A stretch of DNA of 64,000 nucleotides from Cucumis sativus (Eukaryota > Streptophyta > Magnoliopsida > Cucurbitales > Cucurbitaceae): positions 25,842,075 through 25,906,074 of the forward strand of contig NC_026658.2 in assembly GCF_000004075.3 (NCBI RefSeq), in the 5' to 3' direction. Position numbers and translations under genes: made by a program. Shown in pieces: positions 50,401 through 62,100 of the stretch; position 1 is the first letter of the stretch; the number at the start of each line of letters is the position of its first letter. Below the pieces are notes generated by a model. That model saw only the letters and a program-made list of their open reading frames with translations, was not told where the DNA came from and did no database searches.

Positions 50401-50975
50401 TTACTTTTTGAACAGGAACTGGCCACTTTAAGGGCAAACTTAGAAGAACAAAGAGCCAAGAATGAGAGTCTGAAGAAAATGAAGGTAATTTCTACCTCTC
50501 TCTCTCTCTTTTTTTAATCAACATGTCTGCTGCTTTCTTTTTCCATGAACATTTGAGTTATACTGTCTTTTTGTCATTGTAAAGTTATGAAAAGATTGAT
50601 AGAAAAAAAAAGTGTTCGAAAGATGTTGACATTTCACAACCAATATTCTCTTTCTTTATCAAACAAATCACTTGATTTTCCTACCAAGGCTCTTCTGAGA
50701 ACAATAAATCTCACTTCATGCAGGTAGATCTCAACTTCAAATACACAGAGAAATTCATTACAAACTCCAATATGATGATGACGACGACGACGATGATGCC
50801 AGAAGAATCTTCATCCACACTAACCCATCAAAGGGAAAGCTCTTCACCCACATTGCCATTCACAACATCAGGATCAGGTTCTTCCGAGGCTCAATCGCAA
50901 AAGAACTTGAAATCAACCGAAGAAGATTGTGTCTTTCTCTTGCCAGATTTAAATATGATACCCTCAGAAGATTAA
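47449..50975 (+). CDS. Coiled-coil (leucine-zipper-like) plant protein with C-terminal DLNxxP motif
   Basis: Exons 47449-47817, 49868-49927, 50129-50191, 50416-50484 and 50724-50975 (369+60+63+69+252 nt) give 270 residues; all introns are GT-AG and phase 0. The N-terminus is soluble, with VPFTWGIKQPRSR (about 42-54). A basic run KRLRRKK (137-143) leads into an amphipathic Leu/Glu/Lys-rich coiled coil (about 144-187) carried entirely by exons 3 and 4. The end is FLLPDLNMIPSED; DLNMIP (262-267) is a DLNxxP-type EAR repression motif. It resembles a bZIP layout, but the Asn-Arg signature of true bZIP basic regions is incomplete, so DNA binding is not assured. A nuclear repressor or adaptor role is inference. 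I think Arabidopsis At1g80610 or At5g25210 may be relatives, but this is from memory and uncertain. Intron 1 is 2.05 kb and unusual. Confidence 0.85.
48000..48900. other. GC-richer island within intron 1 of the coiled-coil gene
   Basis: Unlike other introns here, this stretch is GC-rich and complex (many CGA/TCG words). It contains a plus-strand 24-codon frame at 48341-48415 (MADNPHKSPSRKPLFNSINP...) preceded by leader-like sequence, and an 80-codon antisense frame at 48442-48684. None is recognised. It may be an alternative promoter or first exon, or an inserted gene fragment. Confidence 0.4.
49220..49300. promoter_or_regulatory. Paired G-boxes (ABRE-like) in intron 1
   Basis: Two CACGTG palindromes lie at 49220-49225 (CCACGTGAC) and 49295-49300 (ACCACGTGGA), with a TCACGCG between them. 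Paired G-boxes of this type bind bZIP and bHLH factors and occur in ABA- or light-responsive promoters. Being intronic, they suggest an intronic enhancer or a downstream promoter; function is inference. Confidence 0.4.
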
Positions 50976-51842
50976 CTAAGATCAAAATACATTGACTCTC
51001 TCTCTCTCTCTCGTTCTTGTTTTTCGTTCTTGCTAATATGATGACATGGACAGGCACTGATTGTGAAGCCATGAGAGCTCCAATGGCTTTACAATTTGTT
51101 GATGGCAAAAAAAGTTTGCCGTCTTGTAGAAGAACATTCAATTCAGTCTGTTAGCATTTGTTAATTCCTGTGTTTCTTACCATATTTTTTTAAGGATGTA
51201 ACTCTGTGGGTTAAACAAATTGTTGAATCCCTCTAGAAGAATGGTGTAGGGTTGATTCATTCGTTGTAGCGTTTATTATATAGGTACATAGTTACTTAAT
51301 TTGATTGTCATGACTTTGTTGTTATAAAAGTTGTTATTTTTTTACCATTTTTACTCTTTTTGTGCTTTCTTACTCATTATGTTCACTCACAAGTGCTTTG
51401 ATGCAAAGCATTAGCACGACTTGGTTTGAATTAGTGTGTTAAATCAATGATAAAGTTTTAGTTCTAACAATGAGAGAGACCCACTCATGAGAAAGTGTGT
51501 TTGATGTATTGATGAGGCACTATACGATGAACAGAATATAGTTTAAATATTAGGCACTATTCGATTTTGATTTTTTCAAAATGTTGATTGTGGTCATTGT
51601 TTTGTTGTAAAGATTATTTTCATCTCTATTTCCAAAATTGACAATTTCACAAGTAACGAAGACTTGCAATTTTTTGAATACACTTCGAAATTTAATTTAA
51701 TGAGTTTGATGCAAAATTTTCAATTGAAAAGAAAGATGAAGTGATTGAAATGATCTCATTCAAAGGTCATTGAAAGTACACAAGGAAGTAAAATGAGGTT
51801 AAAAATCCAAGAATTGAATAAATCAAAGTTGCTAATGCGAGT
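50976..51842. other. 3' flank of the coiled-coil gene
   Basis: Untranslated and intergenic DNA with a (CT)n run at 50997-51012. No other gene is visible before the plastid-derived insertion. Confidence 0.5.
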
Positions 51843-51868
51843 TGACTTAGCGATATTGGGCATGCATT
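51843..51868. repeat. 26-bp direct repeat, left copy, flanking the plastid insertion
   Basis: Begins TGACTTAGCGATATTGGGCA and ends TGCATT. It is identical over all 26 bases to 52079-52104. The two copies bracket the 16S rRNA-derived DNA exactly, like a long target-site duplication. Confidence 0.95.
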
Positions 51869-52078
51869 GCAAGTGGGACGGGTGAGTAATGCGTAAGAAC
51901 CTGCCCTTGGGAGGGGAACAACAGCTGGAAACAGCTGCTAATACCTCGTACGCTGAGGAGCAAAAGGAGGAATCCGCCCGAGGAGGGGCTCGCGTCTGAT
52001 TAGCTAGTTGGTGAGGCAATAGCTTACCAAGGCGATGATGAGTAGCTGGTCCGAGAGGATGATCAGCCACACTGGGAC
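51869..52078 (+). pseudogene. Plastid 16S rRNA fragment inserted in nuclear DNA (NUPT)
   Basis: About 210 bases match the 5' part of chloroplast 16S rRNA in sense orientation, roughly E. coli positions 100-325: GACGGGTGAGTAATGCGTAA, CTGCCCTTGGGAGGGGAACA, AGGAGGAATCCGCCCGAGGA, GGCTCGCGTCTGATTAGCTA and GGTCCGAGAGGATGATCAGC. Compared with the plastid sequence as I know it, most differences are C-to-T or G-to-A (AACGCG to AATGCG, AAACGGC to AAACAGC, CCCCGT to CCTCGT), typical of methylated nuclear plastid DNA. The left end (GCAAGTGGGACGGGTGAG) looks as if a piece between two GGACGGG words of the 16S gene has been deleted. It is too short to function. A 104-codon antisense open frame over it is not a gene. 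Confidence 0.95.
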
Positions 52079-52104
52079 TGACTTAGCGATATTGGGCATG
52101 CATT
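52079..52104. repeat. 26-bp direct repeat, right copy
   Basis: Identical to 51843-51868. The unoccupied site would have carried one copy, followed by TTTTGTCGTACT. Confidence 0.95.
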
Positions 52105-52716
52105 TTTTGTCGTACTAAAAAATAATTCAAGGTTTTTTATTTGTTGGTTGTAATAAAAAAACCAATATCTAAAATTATCATTGTTTGCATAAAATTTCCA
52201 AGAAAAAGTATGTGATTCGATCTAATACAATCTTTTGATTCTCTCTTGATTGAAAAATATGTAGAAGAATGCTTACACTTGATATACGAAAACCGTTCTT
52301 AAAGTTGGAAGTTTAGAATAATATTTGTATCTCTAAAGAACCTAAAAGGAGCTTGAGGTTGAAGGAATGAATCAAGTCTTACAAAATTACGTGTCGATTT
52401 GTACTTGATCCAAAATTTCTCATTCAGCTGTAATTGTCCTAGGCTGAGTTTCTCATAAAGTCAATTCAAGAAAGAGTAGGTTGAGCAAATATAAATGAAA
52501 CAGCAACACGTTTCAGAACTGGGAAACCGACTTTCCAAATGACACTATCCATTGTTCCATTGTTTTCCTTTTGACTCATTACATGAAATCATCTTATGTA
52601 TACATAAGACTTTTGGCACTTCCATTTTTTCACTGGAAGCATGAATCATGTAGTGTAGAAGAAATGGAGACTTTTGGTCACCATTTCTCTCACCAATCTC
52701 CACCAATTTCTAAGAT

Positions 52717-55700
52717 TCATCTCAACTTCTCTTCGACAAGATCGATGCAACGATATAATACAAGCTCTACTGGGTTTAAGGCACACTCTATGTCCACCGT
52801 AATCTGATCATAATCGGCCTTGTTCTCCGACATTATCCCCGTCACTAACGTCCGAAGAGGGAGAAGCCATTCGTTATAGGATTTCTGCAAATTGCTCTTC
52901 AGCAAAACCCCAGTATAGTTTGTGTTTCCTGTTCCGTGGATTTTGATTATGATTCACAATCATCAATAATAATTAAACATTAAGAGTCCATATGTTCAAG
53001 CAGATTCTGTTTGGCTAGCCCTTTCTAGGCCTTAGGAAGTGACAAATTCTAAATTATCTAATGTCAATACCAAAAGGCACTAATATTTAACATTCACCAG
53101 CGATTTACCTGTTGCCTCGGTTATCAGCACGTACCGGTATAGATTGAGGGCCGAAAGAACCTGTAGTAATACATAAAAAGTTTTTAACTGAATAATATAG
53201 AACCAAGATGAAGAAAGCCAAAAACTTCATTTGTAATTTCTAGCCCAGATCTCAAATACATGACACCCTTCTACAAGCTCCCTTTTCTTGTCTATTGGTT
53301 CATGACAGACACGATGTAAAGCATATATGTACTTTCCATCTATTATTTTGCATTTTAAAGACCCATGACTGCAATTATACGTAAGCATAGGCATCAGTAT
53401 CCATTAAAACTCAGTTTTAAGAATTGCATCAATAATAGAGACGTCAATATGGGTGTACTTAGATGGGAAGAATCGATGAACAAGGGTGAAACTAGTAAAA
53501 ATGATAACAAATCACAGGAGATATGGTTTTAGAAAGTGAAATGAAGAAAGTTTTGTTATATAGTTGTTTAAATACCGCATCACTCTGCTCTGGAAGCACT
53601 GGAGGCCCCCCTTTCGAAGGCCTCAAAATGAGCTCCACCAATTCTAGGATACTTGCAGTCCAAAATGATGGTTCTGGACGTGCTTTGGTATCAACTTGCA
53701 AACTGCCAGCTGCTCTTTTCTGGCAAAGCTCCGCATGCATTTCTCCTTTGACAAGATCTAAAAGAAGTCCAACCTATTTTAATGTTTTAACCATAAGATC
53801 AGAGATGTTATAACCTGGATGATCAATAATATTTAACTGAAAAGGCAGGCTAGATTGGGTTTACCATAGAGGGAGAGTCACTATTCACAATTAGAGCTCT
53901 AAACATGTCGAACCTTTGAGAATAAGGAATATCAGCAAGCAACTGGTTATGGTAGTTAGACATAAATAAGTTGATATTCTCATAGAAAAATTGAACCGTG
54001 TAAAAAAAAATTAAATTATTGAACTTAAGAAACTCACCTTTTTAAATAAATCAAACCCATTCCTCCGTAGTGTTGCATCTGGTGCATACATGATAATTAT
54101 CTGAACAGCCTGAAATGTAACTTGACCAACAAAGAAGAGTTTAGACAATCTTCACCACCCTAATCTATACATAGTAATAAAAGATAATAAAAATAAAAGT
54201 TGAGTGCTCAATATGGGATCTGAAGAACATGATATACTACCTGCAAAGCAGCAAATAAACTAGGCATGTACGATATGTAGTCACTTTCTTTGTCATCAAA
54301 ACTTTCAGATCCATTAATGCAGAGCAAGAAATCAATGGCATGTTTCTTTAGTTTCCAAGATAGAGCGGGAAAAGAGAGTATATGCCTGAACATGCCTATA
54401 GCTTTCCATCTTTCAGTTTGTTTGGACGTCAGTTCATCTTTAAGAACATTCAGTTTTTCATCTGCAGCCTGAACAACCTCTTCAGAAATAAATCCCCAAA
54501 GAACTGCATGTATAAAGCAATAGAAAAAAGATTGGGAAACAAAAAAGAAGCCAACGATTTAGAACCTGACATTTAAGCGTGCAAGGACTCCTTTGAAATT
54601 AATGAACACAAACCTGAAAGACATGCACCGTGCTTGATGTAGGAAAAACAGGCCGTATAATCATCTTCATCCTCTAAGTACAAAAAATGAACAAGGAATG
54701 ATAAATGGATTTGTTAAAAAATACAAACTTGCTAGGAAAAGTAGCATGGCTTACCTCCAATAATGTTTTTAGAAATTTTGTCGATATCAAATCCAGTGAT
54801 AAGACCAGCGTATGACAACCCACAGAAGGGGAGAAAGGATGACAACTTCGAGATGAAAGGAAGACAGCTTGAAACTTCATGACTCATGCTGACTGAAAAG
54901 AGAGCCTGCATTTCAATCATGCATTTGACATTTGAGAGACTAACCCAATCAGCACCCCCAACTCTGAACACAAGGAGAATTATAAGAGAAGGTGGGGAAG
55001 AGAAGCCAGACGTGACTTGATGAACAAACTCGGCAAATTTTCATTTGAATGGACAAAATACCATGATTTGCAATACATAGAGTCCAAGAAGAGATTGGAG
55101 CTTCTCCTGTACTTTGCCATCCTGTATCATAAATTAGAAAACAAGAATAATTGATGGGAAAATCATTGGATGAAAGAACCATAGCACATCAAAACACCAC
55201 TTACCACCAACTTTACACAAACTGACTGGATGGAACTGGCAATGTCCATAGCTCTGGCATATAAAGTATCACAGTTCACATCCCCTTCACTTGTTTCAAA
55301 ATCCACGGCTTTAAGTGCATTGAGAACAACAGGAACTGCTACTTTTATTTGCTCAAAATGACGCCTCTGAATGGAACGAATCACTGGAAATCAATTTGTC
55401 TTAGAAGATGCTACTTAAAAATATATTAAAAAGTTTGAAGAGAAGATAAATGTATCTTAAATTAAAAGGTATCATGAGCAAGCCCTATGGACAAATAATG
55501 CCTCACTTTAATACTACACCAAAAGTGTGGTAAGGTGGAGGATAACTTTTATTTAGTGTTACATCATGTAAACCAAATTCAAGGATCCTAATGCCACTGT
55601 TCTCCCACAATAGATGATAACCCAAAGATGGTGTTGACCATACTACAGGAGGGATAGTAAGGGAGCTGGACAAGGGAACACTCGCCAGTGTGATGTAGGA

Positions 55701-57548
55701 ATGTTGTTAGTAAGTTTGTTGATCTGTTAGTAGTATTATAGTTGTCTGTGTTCTGGCTATTCTTTTTCAAGCTTGTATTTTGAATAAACAGTAGTTCTGG
55801 GGTTGTGAGAGATGATGAGCCCTTTCAAAATTGCTGGTTTTATTGTGTTTGGGTTATATTTTCCATTATCGTTCTCATTGGCAACTAAAAGAATCGTGAG
55901 GAAGAATGCTTAGCTTACAGCTAGCAATCCAATCACCCTGCCCAGAAAGATACTTAATGTGTAGTTATTACCTTTAGAGAGCCCACTTAGAAAAGGGGCA
56001 GCACAATTGGTTGCATTGGTCGTCTGCAAATCTAATGCCTGAAGCAATTGCAATAATTGTTAAATCAAGAACTATAATATGCAACCATTTTAAGCAAAAA
56101 CGAGTTTGAAATGAACATTATCTCCTCCAAAGAAGCCTATTAAAAATATCTACGAGCTGCAACTTACAGCCATTACATGGAGTTATTCAGAATTAAAAGT
56201 GCAGTTCACTTATAAAGCACAATGCCCCAAATGCTTTCACTTGAATGCCTTGTGTTAGAGGTAAACAATTTATTGTTTTGCATCAACCTGCTAACTTGAG
56301 CAAGGTTTAGATACAAGAGTGAAAATTCTTTTCTATTTTATTTTAATTATTAGTATTCACCTGTGAGTCTGTAATTGTCTTGCAAAATCTCACTGAACAA
56401 TTGCTCGAATTTACTACTAGTGGAAGATACAATAGTAATCTAATTATATAGATCATTATTTTAAAACAAAGTAACCGTTTTGGAAGAGCCGTACGCAGGT
56501 GGAAACAAGAAAACCCTACAGTTATAGACGTCCACTGGTGAACTAAAAAGTTGAATGCCAAAACATTTTGTAACAGCAAAGAAACCACCCAGTTATCACT
56601 ATGAAGAATTTAATACTGATGTACCTCACAAAGAACCGACAGCATATCCCGTGGACTGCACAGAGTAACGAACCTATCAATAATACTATCGACAATCTCC
56701 AGACATCCACCTACCCTTATAAACTTGGAAACTGCCTTTGGAAGATCAAATGAAAGAGTGTCAATAGTACCCTGCAACGTTTGTGGGCAGTGGTGTCAGC
56801 TGGGAAAACAACTAAAGTGTAGCAAAACCCATAAAGATCAAATGGCAGATATATCGATATGAGCTTAAAATATATGTATATATAGGTATGGAACCTGGTC
56901 TAATGAAGGAGAAGATATAAATTGATAGATCTCATTGAGGACTTCAGAGGCATCACTCTCTGTATCTCCATTGTCCAATTCTGTTTCAGCAGCCTCTGAA
57001 ATACAATCAAGGTAATTCACCAGCTCAGACACCAAGGCTTCGGATTGATGGGTGTCTTCATTTTCAGTCGACTTTAAAAGACAAACAGATTGTTAAAATC
57101 CAGCCATTATCAAAACTACTGAACGCAAAACAAGATTAGTCATGGACTCGTTCACCATGTTTCATTTGAAGAAAATAAATTAATAGCACATAATCCTTGC
57201 CCCTGAAAACATTTACATCATTCTTATCTATAAAAGTCACCATCGCATTAAACGAAAGAACTTGCAGCCAGGTAAGCCAACTACCTAAAAATGACAGTTT
57301 TATAAGCATACACGTTCAACAACGAACCGAAAAAATCCGGTCCCTGGTGTCACATAGTTAAATGGAGCAGCCAACAATCCGGAGGGGGGATGAAATTTGA
57401 GCAGAAAAGTTCTTGGAGTGGAACTTCTAGGTCTTACCTTGGAGCAAGCCGCAAGTAATTCACGGAGCCGAAGCACTGAAGGACGATCATCGGAAGGCAC
57501 GGTGAGTTGAAGTTTAGACAAACAGTGATGATCGTCGGCCTTCTCCAT
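52717..57548 (-). CDS. ALF4: Aberrant root formation protein 4 (ALF4), with apparent 1-bp frameshift
   Basis: Fourteen exons in reading order: 57438-57548, 56895-57071, 56625-56771, 55972-56038, 55205-55383, 55062-55121, 54755-54905, 54614-54673, 54241-54503, 54038-54109, 53865-53942, 53576-53774, 53109-53160, 52717-52928; all GT-AG. ALF4 landmarks include RLRELLAACSK (N-terminus), EKLQSLLGLYVLQIM, FCGLSYAGLITGFDID, FSYIKHGACLS, WKLKKHAIDFLLCINGS, ADIPYSQRFDMFRALIVNS, RPSKGGPPVLPEQSDAVLSA and NPVELVLYRCIDLVEEKLR (C-terminus). ALF4 is a helical-repeat nuclear/cytosolic protein that binds RBX1 and restrains SCF ubiquitin ligases; it is needed for lateral-root initiation. The summed exons are one base too long (1828 nt): a run of five A at 53760-53764 (five T in the coding strand) where homology predicts four shifts the frame in exon 12 and gives a stop 27 codons on, about residue 482 instead of 608. 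Either an assembly error or a real lesion. Confidence 0.9.
53760..53764 (-). other. Homopolymer at the ALF4 frameshift
   Basis: Plus-strand AAAAA. On the coding strand CTTCTTTTTAGATCTTG replaces the expected in-frame CTT CTT TTA GAT CTT (Leu-Leu-Leu-Asp-Leu). Both sides are in different frames yet both match ALF4. Confidence 0.8.
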
Positions 57549-59110
57549 TGAAATGGCTTTCCACCGCTGTAAGTGTGACCTTGAGATCACTGCACAGAGT
57601 TCTGATAACTATACTGCTTCTTCCCTGTCGCCCACCGGCGGTTCAAAGTTTCGGTCCGCCCGTGTCTCTTCTCCGGCGGGGCGGAGTTTCGGTCGACTTG
57701 ATGGGCTAATAGGTAATCTCTTCCGGACGGATCTTCCCGGTTCGAATATATAGATATATATGTGCGCACGCAACTAAACGAAATTTACAACAACAAAACA
57801 AAAATTGTAAGATTGAAAGCTTTTTTCTATTTTTTATATTTTTCTATGAATAAATTAATTTGTAGGTAAACTGTGGAGTAAACATATAAACAAAATCGAA
57901 AATTTTAAAAAACGAGTACGACCGTCTTTCATTTTGAGGAATATGTAAGATTATTTATTTATTTAACATTTTTAGTTTGTGTCTTGATTATGATCGTGTT
58001 CGTCGTTATTTTGTTACTTTAATACTTTCGAGTTCTATCTATAGATATCAGTGTTTCAATTCAATATAAAACTATCATTGAAATCGTGTGTGTTATGCAC
58101 ATGCTCACGTTTCTGGAAAATTGTCTTCAACATTAAGAGAACATAACAATTGAATATATATTTTGGTAGTGATTTGCGTAAAATGTGGGATCTTACACAA
58201 AAGAATGTGTGCATGTATGAATTTCGAAATGTAAATTGGATTTTAAGTTTTGAAATTGTTAAAACCCCTGAATTGTTGTACAAATTGAGAAGTTCAGTTA
58301 AAGACTTATTAAGCGTGGACAAATTAATTTTTAAACATTTGAAAATACATTACCGATATGGTTATTTGAACCTCTATCAATGACAAAAATTATTCGTTTT
58401 TAAACTAGCATTTTGTTTATGACAAAACCAAGTAGACTACGATATTTAATATGTCGAGCAGTGAATTTCTTTTAAATTCAAAGCATAGAACCATGGTTTC
58501 GAAAGTTTTTCACCTAAAGAAATTTCAAACCAACAAAACGTCAATGATCCAAACATAACAATAATACTATATGAAACAATATTTGAACTAAGAGCGTGTG
58601 CGGTTAATTGAAAAACAATGAAGATTTTCACTTAAACCTAATTGACACGATCTTTTTCGTTTAAGAAGTTGAAGATTAGATAACCGTGGTTGTATAAAAA
58701 AAAAAGTGAAAATGAATTTTTGGTGTGATACGTTTGGAACTTGAGATTGACATTATAGGTAAAAACAGAGGAGGGAGAGACAATGGAAGAGGGAGAGTAT
58801 TCCACATCATAAGAAAAAAATAAATGTAATAATATATTCGTACGTGTAAATTAGTTTTTAGACCCTTTAAAATTTTAGAGAATGAATAAATATCAAACTA
58901 TTTACCCTAAGCATATAGTAGTAGAAATATAATGAATTTTGAGTGAACAATAATGTACACTTGGAGAGGATAATTACATAACTTGGGAAGGGGCAGCATA
59001 ACGCCGAATCCAAACAGACCTCTCCACTGTCCTCGAAGCTCAACCAACGATCACACCAAAATCTCGATCGGCTTCTTCCCTTCCGTTCCAGTTTCGTCGA
59101 AGATCCCACA
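57549..59110. other. Divergent promoter region between ALF4 and TRS120
   Basis: About 1.56 kb separates the two start codons. The ALF4 side (57549-57760) is GC-rich and probably leader; the TRS120 side (58980-59110) is also GC-richer and leader-like. The middle is AT-rich with no recognised gene; several 60-90 codon frames have no domains. Confidence 0.55.
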
Positions 59111-62100
59111 ATGGAGCCCGATGTGAGCATCGAAACCAGCTCCATGATCAGAGTGGCGGTGCTTCCGATCGGTTCAGTTCCGCCGACTCTATTGCGGGAC
59201 TACTTGTCCATGCTTCTCCGCCATCAATTGATTCCACTTTCCGCCATAAGTTCTTTCTACACCGAGCATCAGAAATCCCCATTCTCTCATCAACCTTGGG
59301 ACTCTGGTAGTCTTCGTTTCAAGTTTATTCTCGGTGGAGATCCGCCTAACCCTTGGGAAGACTTCCAGTCCAACCGCAAGATCCTTGCTGTTATTGGTAT
59401 CTGTCACTGTCCTTCTTCTCCTGATCTTGATTCTGTTATTGACCAGTTTAATGCCTCCTGTAAGAGTTACCCTTCCGCGCTTGTTGAACGATGTTTCGCC
59501 TTTTGTCCCGATGATTCTCAGGCAGGGAGTTACTTTCTGCTGTTTCTTAACTTCGATTTATCCATGTTCATCTGAAAAAAGAATGTATATCTATGATATT
59601 CATAGAGTTATTTATGATTAATTAAACGTTTTGAGGATCTAATTCTCTGTTGGAATTTCCTGCAGCTTGAAGAAGGCTGCAAAAAAGGAGGGAATTTGAG
59701 GTTGTTTCCTCCAGCTGACCGGCAAACTCAGGAATTTCATTTGAACACAATGATGCAAGATATTGCAGCTTCTTTGTTGATGGAATTTGAGAAATGGGTC
59801 CTTCAAGCAGAGTCTGCTGGAACTATTTTGAAAACGCCTTTAGATTCTCAAGCAAGTCTCAGCTCAGAGGAGGTTTATGTTTAGGTGTCCTAATTAATTG
59901 ATTTCTTTTTCATGTTACAATTGTTGCTGGAGAAGCTATTTCTTATCTTGATACGACTCTCATCTTCACTTTCAATTAGCATTGTAGGTACATGTGAAAG
60001 GATGTTCTAAATGCTGCAACTTAATCATGTTTATTTAATGAAATTGCAGGTTATTAAAGCCAAAAAGAGAAGGCTTGGTCGTGCTCAGAAGACAATTGGT
60101 GACTATTGTTTGCTGGCAGGATCTCCAGTTGATGCTAATGCTCACTATTCTACTGCAATCGATCTTGCTAGGTTAACTGGGGACTATTTTTGGTACGCGG
60201 GGGCTTTGGAGGGAAGTGTCTGCGCCTTACTGGTACCTTCCTCTCACTAGCATTTCTTTCCTTGTTTTTTCTCCAAGATGACGCAACATTATTTTCGTTT
60301 CTAAAATAATTAGCTTCCAGAAATAGAATGCAGGGAATTCAATGTATGAGGAAATTTCATTAGTGATTTCCGGTTTTGCCCACATAGTTTTAGCAGCTAT
60401 TTTCTATGATCGAAGTACAAACATGACTTCCAAGTTTGAGGCGGTTTAGAATATGTGTACCTATGAGCTTTTTTTTTCCTCTGATCTCTTTGATGGATGT
60501 TTTATTTTACCGGAGTGTAGGAGGGTGGAGTGCTACCTATGGCCATCTTTCTTATGAGTTTAGAAGTCACTTCAATGACAGTTAGGATCACTAGTTTGTA
60601 ATTAGTTGATTACACGCTGAAGGATAATCCATCTATTGGACTTCAAAGATTCTTACAGGAACTCCATGTCAAAGGCATAGTGCATGAATCTATCGTATTA
60701 TGGATCGTTTCAAAATTGGGATATTATCATGGGATTCACTTCATTGTTGATGTCAAGTGTTATTATGGCATTTGTTTTGCCAATTGACCGAATTTGGCAG
60801 AACTTAATTCAGTCAAATTGACCGCCACGGAGAAGGATGGTAGGAGTAATCCCATAAATGCTCTAATTGTTGATAGGCCTCCCCTTGTATTTTACTTGTG
60901 GCCAGAGGTGAAGAGGCTGGTAGTTGAGAAATATGTAGAAATACCAACCCATGTCAAAATACAAGAGAGACGGCTTAAATTTTGTTGATTTGAGAGCAAG
61001 AGGTTTTCTTAATACCCCCATCTACTGGACTTATTTTGAGTCAACATAGAATGTGTTTGACAGAAAATTTGTTTAAGTTTCTAACCGTCATACATGTAGG
61101 TAGTGAAGTCCCTTATTTTGTCATTCGTTTCAAGAGTAAATTAGTTTAAATGATGTGTGAGTTTTTAAACCCTGTTGGTAGTCATGGGATGCTTCTAAAA
61201 GTTTGGCGTGCCTGTGTTTTTATGACATCTTTTTGTGACAATGGTTTACTTTATACATGTGATTTCAGATTGATCGAATGGGTCAAAAGGATTCAGTTCT
61301 GGAGGAAGAAGTCAGATACAGATACAGTAGTGTTATTTTGCATTACAGGAAGTCATTTATACAAGATAACACCCAAAGGTAGTTTTGGGTTTTCTTTTTA
61401 ATAAATAGAAAAATATATTTTGGCAATCAATTAAGGATTGAAGTACTAAATTGGGTATTGTTAAAAACATTCTCTGCTCGAATAATTTATTCAGACAGTT
61501 TTAAGCAATTGGGCTAAATATTGACGTATCTAGTTTTTAAGAACTACAGAAAAATTCAATTTCCCACAATTGAGATTGCCTAATGGCATTAGGGCCTGTG
61601 CAGAAATCAATGGTTTTTGAGAGAATTAAATTTTAGCATGGTAGGCACCTATGATTTTTGTGTTTCTTTGTGAAAATCTTTTTTGGTTCTTGTTCTGGTT
61701 CAAAATTCACTTTTTGCAATTCAATTAACATATACGAATATTTTTATGTGCTGTTCATTTTACTAATCTCTGACTTTTCCTTTCATATATGCCCTTTAAC
61801 ATTCTTTGATTTTTTTCCCTCTTCATCAGGGTTTCACCACTAAGTTTTGAACTTGAGGCTACTTTGAAGTTGGCTCGATTTCTTTGCAGGTATATTTTAT
61901 GATTTGTGCACTTGAATACTGAACAATATACCGTGTATAGCTGACATCATGGTTGACCTGAAGGAAAAGAAACAAGATAAAATGTTATCTGATTACAAAT
62001 AATACTTTGGCCTCAGTTTATTTGTGTGAATCTGTGTGTGTGGATCTCTTCCAGAACACGCATTTCCGTATGTTTTGAAAGTTAGTTGCCCACTAAAATA

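Noticed and set aside
51756-52070. 104-codon minus-strand open frame with Arg/Ser/Cys-rich sequence
   Set aside because: It is the antisense of the plastid 16S rRNA fragment plus flank, a well-known source of false protein predictions.
53774-53865. Alternative splicing to rescue the ALF4 frame
   Set aside because: I tested the AG just after the T5 run and other nearby AGs against the exon 11 donor; none restores the frame without deleting conserved sequence, so a one-base insertion is simpler.
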